From Engraulis encrasicolus (Eukaryota; Chordata; Actinopteri; Clupeiformes; Engraulidae): a stretch of 64,000 nucleotides of DNA. The notes under the pieces are model-generated. The model had not been told where the DNA came from. It saw only the letters and a list, made by a program, of their open reading frames with translations, and did no database searches. How positions within the stretch are numbered: position 1 is the first letter of the stretch; every line of letters begins with the position of its first letter. This document shows positions 23,801 to 35,600 of this stretch, piece after piece. Made by a program: the position numbers and the translations under genes. The stretch is from positions 27,022,002 to 27,086,001 of the forward strand of contig NC_085872.1 in the NCBI RefSeq assembly GCF_034702125.1, read 5' to 3'.

Positions 23801-26800
23801 CGTCGGTGTCATAAGCATGTCATTACAGTGTCAAACTTACAGTGTCAACTACAGGGTTGTCTTTGCCATAACCGAATGTCACTTCAGGCCAACAGTCATA
23901 AAATGTTTATGACATGGATATAATTTGTATGACACTGTAATGACATGCTTATGACACCGGCGTCAAGTAAAGTGTTATCCAATATTTCAATAACCACACG
24001 TTATTTCCAAAATATGCATAGAGTAAGTTTAATACAACATGTGTTGAGCTTACAAGAGTAAAGTAAGGTTAATATTAAACTTAAATGACATATTGTTCCA
24101 TTTTTGAGAAATCAAAATTGAGAACACCCCTACGTTAAAATCCCATTAAGAGGGTCATGATTTGCCTTAGTAGTCATGGTATATGTTCACATGCATGTTT
24201 CTTTGGGTGAAATTCAGCTTCTTGATGTTGACGGCATTCATACAGCCCAAAATGTCTGTCCCACAACCATGCTTGACTGTAAGCATGGGACAGTTTTCTT
24301 TGTACGACTCACTTGCTCACCACCACACATGCTTGACACCATCATATATAATACAACAAATTTGTTCATCTTGGTGTCATCAAACCACAGGACATGGTTC
24401 CAGTAACCCATATCCTTAGTCTGTTTTTCTCTGATGAGACCGTTGTGGGGGCTGCCCTGTGAGCCTCAGCTTGGACTGAAGGTGTTCTCAACTTGAAGCA
24501 AAAAAGTGAATTTCCAGCAGATGATTTCCCTTTAGGGTTGTTCCCCGTGCAAAAATGAAGTTTAATACAAAAACTATGTTCACCCTCTGTGCTGTTTGTG
24601 CGCATTAAAAGTGCTGGTTTGGCGTTTCAGCTGGTTACACGCGGCTACGGTAAGAACCGTGCGTTTCCCCAGTCCAAGCCTCATTGCCCACTGATTGTGG
24701 GCACTTGTAATTATAGGCCTACCTATCAGCTATGTGACCTATAATAAAAGTGAAGTGCTACCGCATGTGGCTAAAACTACGCTAAAACCTACCTGTAGGT
24801 GAGAATAAAATGGCTCCTACAATCATGATAAAGACAGATGGTGTAATGGTAACCAAGACAGCAAAGAAAACCGTCCCATGCTTACAGTCAACCATGATAG
24901 CGGGACATACATGGTTTGGGGCTGCATGAATGCAATCAACATTGGGAAGCTGAATTTCAGTAAAAGAAAACATGCATGTGAACATATACCATGACTACTG
25001 AGGCAGATCATGATCCTCCTCTCTTTGGGATTTTAACATACTGTAGGTGTAAACTCACTTTCACATCATTTCACAAAAATGGAAAATATGTCATTTAAGT
25101 TACATTATTAACCATACTTTTCTGTTTTAAGTTCAACAGATGTTGTATCAAACTTACTCTATGCACATTTCGGAAATATGTGTGCTTATTGGAATATTGT
25201 TTAAAATGTTACGCAAGGGGTGTACTCCTTATTGCTGATCATTGTACGTTCAATTGAATGTTTGATTGATTGGTGTCACTTTAAAACTCTTTCTCACATG
25301 AACCCCAGACAATTGGCACCTTCTTGGCAGTCTCCATAGCTGGTGTGTGAATGTGTTTGTGTATTTTAAAGCACTTTGAGTCAACTGTATGGTTGTGTTA
25401 TTGTGCTACAAATACAGTACATTGTGATTGAGTGATTTATTGATTGAAAATGTAATTTACAGAACATTATATTCAGGTATCTGTTTTATTCTGCATGTAA
25501 TGGAAACTGTATGTTCTACTCCCTACAGGTAAACTGCATGTTGACAGGGTCACTGGGATCCCGCAGACGCAGGGCGGATGATGACAGTGGACAGAGTCAA
25601 GGGCTTCGGCTGTCCAGTCGGACGTCCACTCAGCTGTACGATGATCTGGCCCAGGCATCAGGAGGACAGGCCATCAAAGTCACCAAGGCAAACCTGCCGC
25701 AGGCTACCAGCATCATAGCAGATTCCTCCGGAGAGGCTCTGGTAATAAACTACACAATGAGTTGTGATTTTGACTGAGTGTTCACATGTGAGGGGATTCA
25801 CAATGGCATTTTAGCACTGGCAACTGTTTTGCTCACAGACAGCTTAGTTTCATCATAGTGCTGTCAGAGTATAGTTGCTGCTCAGTGCAGTTTATCCTAT
25901 TCATCACATCTAACTGATAATCGCTATATGGCAATAGCCCATACATTACATATCCATCCTGACTTACATAGCCATCCTTAGCTTACATAGATGTAACTCT
26001 TTCTGTAGGTGACCATATTTCAGGCTGTGAGAAACCCAGGAAAAGCAGATAATTTCTCCTTCACTGTGGATAATTCTCTGAGAAATCTGACCATGTACAT
26101 CACAGGCACCTCTCCCACATTCACCATCACAAGCCCGGCAGGTTAGTGGGTGACACACATCACACATCACAAAGGTATATTGTTTTAAACCTCACAGGAA
26201 ATAAGAACCGGAAATTGTATTTTCATTTTAAACATTGTTAATTGAAATCACTCACACTTCGTCATATAGTTTTTAGAGTATAACATCAAATACCATTTTC
26301 ATTCTGGGATATTTGACTGAGCATTAAGATGTAATAATCTGTGCATGAAGCTGCAATAATCTAATACTGTAATCTCTTATTGGTGATAATTTTGGTGATA
26401 AAATTGGTGATAATCTGAAGCGACACTAGAGTTGCAATAAGATATGGAGATGAGACCCTGCCATGGCCAACCGGTAGGGTACTCAACTGCCATGCGGCCG
26501 ACCCTGGTTCGATTCCTGGCCCGGGTCCTTTGCCGACCCCTCCCCATCTCTTTCCCCATTCGCTTCCTGTCCACCTCTCAATCTGTCCTGTCATCAAAAT
26601 GGTCGTAAAGGACCTAAACGAATATCTTTAATATATGGAGATGAATGCGATGTGGTTCTCTTACAGGCATGACACAGAGTAACACTGCCTCCACTGGAGC
26701 TGTGGGGACCATCCAGTCAGTGGGAAACTTCTGGACCGTCCGCCTGAACTCCACAGGCCAGGGAGGACTATGGGGCATCAGCATGGCGTCCACACAGCCC

Positions 26801-29395
26801 TACTCCATCAAAGTCACTGGTAGCTGTCTCCATGGAAACACTAGATTTAGAATGACATCGTCTGCAAAGCAATCATTCCAAAAGTGCACTCATGTACAAA
26901 TTGACAATAAAAAAATATTTATAGAACAGTAATTTAAACAATCACTCGGTCAAAAAGTTAACCAACTTAACCTACGTAGTGAATAGAGAAGTAGATTTGG
27001 AATTTCTACATTGCATTAAAATTGTTGAAAAACATTTTAAGTCCACAATGCCCACTTGCTCATGACTACTCTGTGCTTTGTAAATAAAACCACGAGTTGA
27101 TTGTCAGGCGTAGGCATAAGGGTTGGTGTTTCTATGCGAGTTACTACTGGAATCACGTTACAGTGTTTCCTCACTGCTTTAATACAGTAGCCTCAACTCA
27201 AACTCCAAAGACAGTTAGGACACCAAGCCCTAATTTTTAATTCATCTGATTACAGGGTTATGAATTTTGAATTAAACTTTTTTCATCACTTGCCAAATTT
27301 GGCAAGTAGTAGATGTTAATTGTACTAGCCAAACATACACACAATATCAGTCAAAGTGGCTGGTGAGATTTCTTTTCTACCAGCCAAACTGAGTTTTTAC
27401 CAGCTGTTGGCCAGTTGGCTGGTGTCAATTTAGTGCCCTGCCTGGTTCTATCATTATTAGTCTTTTCCTGAGAATGATCTCACTCATCACTTCCAAACTT
27501 CTTTTCGATATCTCATCCTGCTGATTTGAACGCAGGGCTACGTCATTTCACAACTTTTCAAACTGTATCATTATGCATTTTTAATTTATCATAGGCCTAT
27601 TTATTGTGACACACAATGACTTGCTATGTCACGCATGCACCATGTTATTGTGTGCTAGAGATGGGATCTAAATTTTTGTTTTCCCCTGGCTGCGCGAACC
27701 TGGCTGCCCACAACTCCACCTCTGATTGTTGGAAACCGCTGTCAGTCAAAAAAATTAGCTCACATGGTTGGCTGCCAGTGTCTGGCCCCTCCTCACAACA
27801 CCGTGTTTATAAACACGGTGAACCCAGGTGTAAAAATAATGTGAAGTAACATGAAAATATTTTCACTTTTTTCAGGTCAGAGTGGCATTGACTTCCTCTT
27901 TGACTTTGTGGAGATATTCTCAGGTGCTCATCCGACATTTGACGTGTTACCAGGCCGTCCTTCTGCCAGTAAGACAATCTACCAACCTACACCACTTGCA
28001 AGGCCACTACTATCTACATACAATTCAACATACAATTCAGCATACTACATGCACAAGTGAAATGTTCTTCAAATTCATTCCACAGATGAGAATGCCACAC
28101 TCCTCCTGACAGTGACAGGAGGCGACAGTGTCAGTGTTTCTGAGGTGTTGCTGGTTCCCACATCGGGAGCAGAGGCGGTGGACACAACAGTGGAGGAAAG
28201 AGAAGGAGGGGACTACCTGGTGACCGTGGATAGGCTGCCAGAGGGCGAGTTCAACATTCGGATCAGGGGGGAGACAAATGCAGCCTCCAGGGCGTCGCCG
28301 GATGTGTTTGAGAGACAGTCATCCACCCAGCTCAGGACGTCTAGTTTGACAGTGACAGTGGCTGTGAGTGACAGGGGCTGTACCCCCACCTGTATGAAAG
28401 CTGAAGGGTTTTATGAATCCTTGTATTCAATGAGTGTTTTGTGGTCCTTAACATTTTCTCTCAACAGGCATTGAATGAGACTTGGGAGCCTGGCACTAGC
28501 CTGACCGTCCCCTTCACCGTGTCCACTGATGCCACCGGTGACATCACCATCCGAGCGACCAACGATCGTGGGTTCACTTCTGAGTCCCCCGCCTCTCTGA
28601 CCCCGGGGACAGGAGGACAGGCTGAAGGCACGGTGACTCTGACCGCTCCGCCCAGCACCACCTCAGGCACTGACGTCACGCTCACCATCGAGGCGGAAAC
28701 TGCTGGGGCCACAGATTCCAACTACGCTGTGCTCCGCCTTTCAGTTGTTGCTGAGGTAACACTTTTGTTTAAACCTGTTTTTGGCCATTCTATTTCAGTT
28801 TTTGCCATTATGCAATTTCATTCTTAACACGTCACCCTTCACACACTAGCATTTCTGTGCACTTAGTTTCAGAAATCCCAACAGTTCATAAATGAATGTT
28901 GATCTCTTTCAGGTAACTGATCTATCCGCTCCCACATGTGACATAGTTGGTGTGAATGCAAACTGCTCTGGCAACTGCAGCCTGTCGTGGGAGTTACTGG
29001 CCAATCTGACGGACGGCGACGGCACGGGCATTGAGCGCATCACAGTCCGACAGGGCAGTGGCAGCCTCAACACAAGGGTGGTGACGGGTTCGGACGGCGT
29101 GAACGTGACTCTGGCCACCTACACGGCGTCCTGCTGCTCTGAGGAGGTGGAGCTGGTGGCTGTAGATGCTGTGGGGAATGTGGGGACCTGCTTCAGGTCC
29201 ATAGCCCCCCCACCCACCACGGCCACTTCTCCTACACCCACCACTACCACAATGCAAACTGAACCTGTGGCTGAGACAACTTGGGATGACATCGATGACA
29301 GCATCTTCTCGGGGCAGTCGAGAAGTCTGGACTTGGGTCTTCCACTCTGGCTCAGCCTGATTTCCTTCTGGCTCGTTGGGCCTCTGCAGCCCTGA
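20876..29395 (+). CDS. vwa7: von Willebrand factor A domain-containing protein 7-like
   Basis: Fifteen coding exons join in frame to 966 codons: 20876-21037, 21176-21442, 21577-21670, 21745-21870, 22067-22253, 22783-22955, 23020-23153, 23299-23415, 25529-25741, 26009-26141, 26667-26819, 27876-27968, 28086-28363, 28468-28755, 28913-29395. All introns are GT-AG. The order matches the VWA7 (G7c) family: an N-terminal region with MTETAIL and LQDFYSHSNWIELG (residues ~75-150), Cys-rich CGNCDGQNC and GKCSHGG, then a von Willebrand A domain (~235-345) with a MIDAS-like DTTGSMSDD and GGGDTPEMSLSGLQ and FLFTDAPAKD. C-terminal beta-rich domains follow, then a Thr/Pro stretch and a hydrophobic tail (LPLWLSLISFWLVGPL) suggesting a membrane or GPI anchor. 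Human VWA7 is about 890 aa. The start ATG 20876 is the first in frame, but its leader is short, so an upstream start is possible. Confidence 0.88.
21915..22035. repeat. A/T-rich low-complexity tract in intron 4 of the vwa7-like gene
   Basis: Runs of AAAAATAA, AATAATAAT and TTAATTTAAT between exons 4 and 5. Confidence 0.8.
22540..22750 (+). repeat. LINE/SINE 3'-end-like fragment upstream of exon 6
   Basis: Ends in 'gtatataagtgatataaaaa' and 'gacttgacttgac' units, resembling L2-type tails. It lies about 30 bp from the acceptor of exon 6 of the vwa7-like gene. Confidence 0.4.
23742..25235. mobile_element. Tc1/mariner-derived palindromic element in intron 8
   Basis: Ends 'agtacacccctt' (left) and 'aaggggtgtact' (right) begin long inverted repeats. 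'gcatagagtaagttt' near 24016 is mirrored near 25160, and the transposase-like block at 24180-24300 is mirrored at 24860-24990. The right copy reads YMVWGCM and NIGKLNF, a remnant of the Tc1 transposase block around the second catalytic aspartate. It is an inverted-duplicate remnant, not autonomous. Another MITE is inserted in its left arm. Confidence 0.75.
23770..23990. mobile_element. MITE nested in the Tc1 palindrome
   Basis: 'ggtatcactttacttgacg' at the left is mirrored by 'cgtcaagtaaagtgttatcc' at the right, with further inner symmetry ('cataagcatgtcattacag' and its complement). The word aatat flanks both sides. Removing it restores the arm symmetry of the surrounding Tc1 palindrome. Confidence 0.8.
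26454..26632 (+). mobile_element. tRNA-derived SINE with perfect target duplication
   Basis: The head contains RNA polymerase III promoter boxes: A-box-like 'tggccaaccgg' (26464-26474) and B box 'ggttcgattcc' (26506-26516). A non-tRNA body follows ('ccccatctctttcc', 'cttcctgtccacctctc', 'tgtcctgtcat'), as in widespread fish SINEs. The 12-bp duplication atatggagatga lies at 26442-26453 and 26633-26644 with no mismatch, so the insertion is recent. Its 3' end is 34 nt before exon 11 of the vwa7-like gene. Confidence 0.9.
27256..27441. mobile_element. Possible degraded hAT MITE in intron 11
   Basis: Starts 'cagggttatgaatttt' and ends 'aatttagtgccctg' with internal 'ttggctggt' words. The ends are only loosely complementary and the 8-bp flanks match at 5 of 8, so this is weak. 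Confidence 0.35.
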
Positions 29396-29427
29396 GTCTG
29401 ACTCATCACCTGATCCTCTGTTATCAT

Positions 29428-29711
29428 CAGGGCCGGATTAACGCACAGGCTAGATATGGCTGCAGCCTAGGGGCCCCCACCTACCAGGGGCTCCCTGAAT
29501 TGGCCAAAAGTGAAAATTTACAGAATTGTGACAAGATTGAAATGGTAAAAATTCATCTGTCATGTAAAATACAGTTGGTAGACATGTTATCCTTAATTCC
29601 TTACTCAAAATTATGACACTGTCTATTTAAAATAGTAGGGAAATTTGCCCTCCAGGGGGCCCCACAGGAACCCGTAGCCTAGGGGCCCCAGGTCATCTTA
29701 ATCTGTCCCTG
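29428..29711. mobile_element. hAT-type MITE just after the vwa7-like stop codon
   Basis: Starts 'cagggccggattaac' and ends 'ttaatctgtccctg', flanked by the perfect 8-bp duplication gttatcat (29420-29427 and 29712-29719). 'cctaggggcccc' words occur near both ends. It begins 33 bp after the stop codon and so probably lies in the 3' untranslated region. Confidence 0.9.
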
Positions 29712-30258
29712 GTTATCATGTGCCTGTTGCCTCATGTGACCAGCATCTCAGCACTACTAAACTTGTTTGAAGAAGTATTTTTTTTCATAAAGTTCCTTTA
29801 CTACTTTACTAAAAGCACATGCCGAAATTGTAAGGCTATTTTACGTCTCGATTAAAAATAAATACATAAATGAGCTTTCAGCACAATATTTTTTTTTACC
29901 TCCAAAGTGTGTCCCAAGTCTAGAAACTTCTTGATTGTAAGATGTTATTAATTATACAACACTAAGATGTGTCAACAATATATTGTAACAGGGCTGTGCC
30001 TGTTACTTCCTGTAACTGGGCATGCTGGGAGTGGGTTATTTTGCTAATGATAATAATCTATAATAGTCTTTAAACTGTTGTTTGGGAATGTTTAATGTAC
30101 TGGGGTGTTATTGTGTGCATGTTGTATTCACAATGTTGGGGTGGATGGGCTATGATATGTTTGCCACCATTGTAATGGAAATTGGGGCAGGGATACCCCT
30201 GGCTGTTAGCCTTGTGCTATGTTGCCTGTGAAATTAAACCTGAATCTACTTAAATTTA

Positions 30259-30746
30259 GGGTAACACTTTACTTGACGTGTTACTGCATAACACATTCAT
30301 AACAGCTGTTATAACGTCTACACGAAGAATTCATGATTGTGTCATAACACATTCATACCAAACCTTTCATGAACGTACCGTACAGAATGGCCGCAACTTG
30401 TCAAAATAAAAGTCAACAACCGCAAAAGAGAACCATACCCCTTTGGATCCACAGCGCCTTTCTGCATTGCATCTGGGTCAATGATTTCGACAGCGTCAAG
30501 GTGTAGAAGACCCATATTTGATTTATAATTTATAAGATTTGCATACCAGTAGGCTGGTTTTGTGATATTTTGCTAATTGGCATGTTGTTTACTTTTATTT
30601 TGACAAGTTGCGGCCATTCTCTACGCTAGGTTCATGAAAGGTTTGGTATGAATATGTTATGAAACAATCATGAATGCTTCGTGTAGACGTTATAACAGCT
30701 GTTATGAATGTGTTATGCAGTAACACGTCACGTAAAGTGTTACCCA
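30259..30746. mobile_element. MITE with ~150-bp inverted arms
   Basis: 'gggtaacactttacttgacg' at the left is mirrored by 'cgtcacgtaaagtgttaccc' at the right. Inside, 'agacgttataacagctgtta' and 'tgacaagttgcggccattct' also recur in both orientations. The word aattta flanks both sides. The ends are related to the MITEs at 23770 and 33492. Confidence 0.85.
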
Positions 30747-31395
30747 ATTTAGTAGTAGCAGTAGTATATCTACTGCTATGGTTCCTGATTTTGTCCCATT
30801 ATCAACATACTGTGATTGAAATTAAAGAATAAATTCCTGGTCTGATAACAAAACATAGCTTTTTTATTACATGTGTGTTCATGTTTTAACAGTGTAAGAC
30901 ATTGTTTGAAAAAAAAAACAAAGAGCGCAAAGGTTATGCACATGTAGGCACTAAAACAATCTATTCTAAAGGCCTGATCTTTGCACATAAAAAATTAGTA
31001 TAAAGAGGTAATTTGATGTCGGCAAATACACAGCCTAGCCACACACAAAAATGTCATCACCACAAAAAAATGTTTGCACACTAATATGAATTGCTTCAAT
31101 AAACGTCTGCAATGTCTGGACTGGAATTACGTATTTCCATCTAGCCTTGTATCGGGATCTTGAATTGTTGATGGTACACTATAAACACTGTGGAAAGCCT
31201 TTTTTATTTTTCATGTATCCTTCATTTATCTAGAACTGTCCCATTGAGACTGGGAGTCTCTTCTGCCAGGGAGTCCTGGTCTTCCAGCACATCCCAAAGA
31301 TTTTAATGAGGTTGAGCTCTGGACTGTGTGGTGGCCAATGCATGTGTAAATAGAAATGCACTCAGAGAGTGCAGACCTCCGCCAAGGAAGCTGTT

Positions 31396-31530
31396 TAATA
31401 GACTCTGCCCTGATGAAGGCCACTCCTTGGCCGAAACATGTTGGCGTTTTTAACTTTTCTACTATGATTTAGCCATTTAATAAAGCTATTTTAACTTTTT
31501 TGGGAAGAGTGCCTTGGATACCTCGTTTCT
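31396..31530 (+). mobile_element. Penelope-like retroelement end fragment
   Basis: Contains the hammerhead-like core, then 'aataaagctattttaact' and 'gaagagtgccttgga', features I know from the terminal repeats of vertebrate Penelope/Neptune elements. It interrupts another dispersed repeat: sequence at 31355-31395 and at 31676-31720 is found together, without this insert, at 38665-38775. Confidence 0.5.
31407..31445 (+). ncRNA. Hammerhead-ribozyme-like motif
   Basis: Order: stem I strand GCC (31407-31409), core CTGATGA (31410-31416), one extra A, helix II GGCC/GGCC (31418-31421 with 31429-31432, 7-nt loop), core GAAA (31433-31436), the palindrome ACATGT (31436-31441), putative cleavage after GTT (31440-31442), and stem I strand GGC (31443-31445). 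This is the type I layout described for Penelope elements, where very short stem III makes cleavage depend on dimers. The extra A before helix II departs from the consensus, so activity is uncertain. Confidence 0.45.
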
Positions 31531-32673
31531 TTGGCTTCCATTTTTTGACCAAAGAGCACCTTCAGACTACCAACCAAAAACATTGTAGCCCTCCAAACTT
31601 TTCCTATTGTTCCTGTTTGATAGGCCACTTGACTATGTTACTACACCCTAAATGTATTTTATACATGTATACATCTTTCTGTCTTGTCTTTGTGGAGTTA
31701 GAAACTAGAATGTGAAAATTGTCCCCATTCCACAGTGGTAAATCCTGGATTCGGACCATCTCCAAGCAGTAATCACTTGCTCCTTAAGTCATTTCCAACA
31801 ACTCCACTAAATTTCATCCAAATCAGTCCGTACTTCTTGAGTAATCCTGCTGACAGACAAACCAAAGCAACTGAAAACATTACCTACTCTTTAGCACCCT
31901 AAACCCCTCTGGTGCAATGACTTGCTTCTCATTTCTTTTACAACTACCTATGTCAGAAGACAGATCCTGGGGGTCATGTTAAAGAGATTTAGTCTGTTTA
32001 AGAAGGATCAAAATCATGGGCATCAGCAACTTTTGGTATTATAACTAGGTTCAGCTACAATATGTGTTCAAAGGAATACAGCAGACAGCATAGGCCTAGT
32101 GAATGAACAGACAATTCCACTAATCTTTTTTTCTTTCCTGATGGAACTGTAATATTCCAACATGACAATAACAAGACTTATTGGGCTGAAATTTGAAAGC
32201 ATGGTTCAGGGAGCATTAAACATCCTTTTTACACATGGATTGGCCACCACAGAGTCCAGACTTTACACATCGTTCAGGCTCTACCATTAATACAAGATTG
32301 TGATTAAAACTTAATACAACACTGGAAGGGAATAAATCCAGACAGACAATGTAGAAGTTTCTTGAAACAATACACCACCGATTCTGTGGCGTAAGCAACG
32401 CTAAAGGCGATACAACAACATATTAGTGTGTGTGACGATTATTTGTATGGCGACGGTTCTTTTTTGGCCACACTGTGTATCAATTTGGCATCTAAAGAGG
32501 TATTTGTAAAAGCATTTTAAAGAGGCAGTTTAGACAAAGATTGTATATGAAAAATCTACAATCATGTAATAAATGAGAACTGTGGTCCTTTTTCCTATCA
32601 CATCATCAAGTACATTCTATATTATAAAAAATAAAAGGTTCCAGTTGTCTAAATCTACTAAATAGTAAATTGT

Positions 32674-35600
32674 TTAACATACAATGTCAGCAGCAATCTT
32701 GTAACATAAAATACATTCAGAATCAGTGAATAGCACCACAGATGTCAGCTGAGCGTCACTCATGTACTTCTCTATGCTGGCTCCCAGGAGTTTCTCCATT
32801 TTGCACCACTGAAAAACAAGTGCAACATGAGTCATGACAAATGCATAATTACAAGGGCTGTAACGATACACTCAACTCACAATTCAGTTCCCATCAGTAT
32901 TTTTGACCTACGTCTCGATACACCCCATAATTTTTTAAATCTATGAAGACTATGATAGTGTCTAAGTAGAATAGGTCACACAAGCCTCCTAAATATAAAA
33001 TATATAAACATTTTAAAAACAGTAATGATGATGATTTGAAGCACCATCACATCATATCATGTGGCTGTTTTCTAGACTGAAAGGTAACAAAACTTTAAAG
33101 GGGTGCATCACGATACTGCCTTATTGCATTACGATACAGTATCTTGGCTGTGTGTATCGTGATTTCTGGGTTCGTTACAATATTATTACAGCTGTGATAA
33201 TTACCGTTATATTACTTTTATGTTCTTACACTCCAGGCATTCTTAGTATTTAAACTTGCACCATAACGAAAAGAACACTCATGCTTAAACTGTTTAAAAT
33301 CCTACGTTACAGGGCAAAAACCACATTGTCACAGCTATACTACCCATCATTTCAACAGATAGTATGCATGAATTGTATGGAAGATGCATCACACGCAATA
33401 CTATACGTACCATGAGGAACAGGGCAGCCATTTCACTCGCACCTCCTTTTCACCCTGTAGAGACATGCGCAAAAATAAAACATGAAAGTTTGGTAACACT
33501 TTATTTTAGGGATACATCTATTAGCACTAATACATACAATGTGCCTGTATAGGTAACTTGTAAGGCATGTACAAAGCAAAATCAAACATTTGTTAGGCAT
33601 GTATTCGCAAATGTCTTGTTCATGCACAATAAGGGATTTATTACCAACTTAACCTTAGTAAGGACCTAGTAGGCCTTAGCATTTGCTTAGTACATGCCTT
33701 ACAAGTTACTTATGCAGGCATTAAAGTGGTAGTTCGCTATTTTAGACATTAAGCCTTGTTTGTGTGACTTCTGGGGTGAAGTAGAGATGTTCTCATCACA
33801 ATTTTGACATTTGGTGCTGAACGGAGCATTTGGGTATTCAAGACTGCAGCCCCCCCACCTTTACATTGACTCCAATGAAGCACTCAAGCAATCGATCATA
33901 AAATGGCATTAAACTTTCGTTTGCAGAGACATGAAACTCACCGAGTGGTCAGAGGTGGGTAGCGATACGTTGGCTCGAAAATCACTGCGAAATACGCTTT
34001 AAGAGAAGATATATTCATTATTGTCCGTCTTCATTGATTGTATGGGTTTGACTAGTATTACTCCGCGCGACCGGAAATGGGGGTGCGTTTGTTTACGTTA
34101 CTATCTATGGTTTGTATGCAAGCTGTAGTTTTTGTAGCCAGTCCCGCTCAAAGATAGCCGTTCTACCTCGCTCCTTGATGTCTACATAAACAACACACTA
34201 TCGCTACCTACTGGCTGGATGTCTACTGCTATTCAACGGCGTCTGGGGAAAAATAGGTCCGCCAAATGCTAAACAACAGTTAGAAGGCATATTTCGCTGC
34301 AATTTTCGGGTCAATTTATCGCTGTCTACCACTGACCACACGGTGAGTTCCATGTCTTCTCAAACAAAAGTTTAATGCCATTTTATAATAGATTGCTTGA
34401 GTGCTCTATTGGAGTCAATGTAAAGGTGGGGGGCTGCAGTCTTGGATACCCAAATGCTCCGTTCAGCACCAAATGTCAAAATTGTGATGAGAACATCTCT
34501 ACTTCACCCCAGAAGTCACACAAACAGGGCTTAATGTCTAAAATAGCGAACTACCACTTTAACATTGTATGTATTAGTGCTTATAGATGTATCCCTAAAA
34601 TAAAGTGTTACCTAAAGTTTTGCACTGGATGTTCATTTAGTAAGCAAGTCACTAATATTCTGCAAAAACTTTTTCACTTACATCTTCTGCAGTTCTTTTC
34701 TTGATGATTTTTTCGACAGGATGTAGGGCACCGTTGACATCATGTTTACACTCTGAAATAAAACAAGAAGGCTGTATGAGAATCTAGAAGTACTCCTCAC
34801 ACACACACTTAATACAAGCAATAACCAAAAATTGACAATAGTCCTAATTTTAAATTCACCTGCTTCTATCACTCTTCGTCTTTTCCTGGGAATCTCCTCA
34901 CTCGTCAGTTCAAAACTTCTTCTTGATACATCATCCTCTCCCTGGAGATCTGTCCGCTCATCAGCTTTAGATTTCATGTCAGACGAGCCCCCTTTAATCC
35001 CACCTTCAGGCAGCAAATCATTTGGAGTCTCCTCTGCGACAGAGTCAGCTGGTTTCTGCTGCAAGGATCTTGCGTCCACAATTGCGAAGCTAGTATCCAG
35101 TTTCTCAGAAGTGTCCTCAGCTCCGCTCTGGGTGCTTGACGTGGCTGTGCAGCTCCTGAGTGGAAGATTTGGTGACGACGACGGTGATGGGGTCCATCCT
35201 GCCGAGCGACCACGGCGCCTTGCAACAGGAGATGCTGCCTGGTCAGATTCCGGAACAGCGCTGGCTTCAATATCCTGCACTGCAGCGGCTGACGGCTCCA
35301 AGGACATACTGGAGCTCAGTTCTTCAGGACCAGCAGAGGCTGTTGTCTGCAGGTTCATCTGCGGAGGCTGCTGCACGAGGGACAGTTGCTTTTCTGCCGA
35401 CTCGACTTGATCACCGAGGAGACCTCCATTCATGCTGTTGAGGAGGTCATCAAACTGTACAGAAGGGCGGACGCCTGAGGGGTTGTTTGGCGCACCCAAA
35501 GACTCCAGGCATTCTTTTTTTTGGCCAGGAGAAAGAAAAAAAAGGGAGTTATCATATGCCATAAAGGGAGCCTAGTCATTTCAGGACTCATGCAAGTCAA

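Larger units (their letters stand above)
31205..32476. mobile_element. Tc1-like transposon remnants in inverted orientation
   Basis: At 32140-32290 the plus strand reads LFQHDNNKT and then a stretch resembling the 'W-P-P-Q-S-P-D' block of Tc1 transposases, with stops. 'ctggactgtgtggtggccaa' near 31318 is the inverse of the stretch at about 32238-32260, so two copies face each other. The right end near 32460 ('ttttttggccacactgtgta') is Tc1-like. Confidence 0.6.

Noticed and set aside
26454..26540. Possible tRNA gene
   Set aside because: A and B boxes are present, but the acceptor stem does not close, the body continues into a SINE tail, and a 12-bp duplication flanks it. It is a SINE head.
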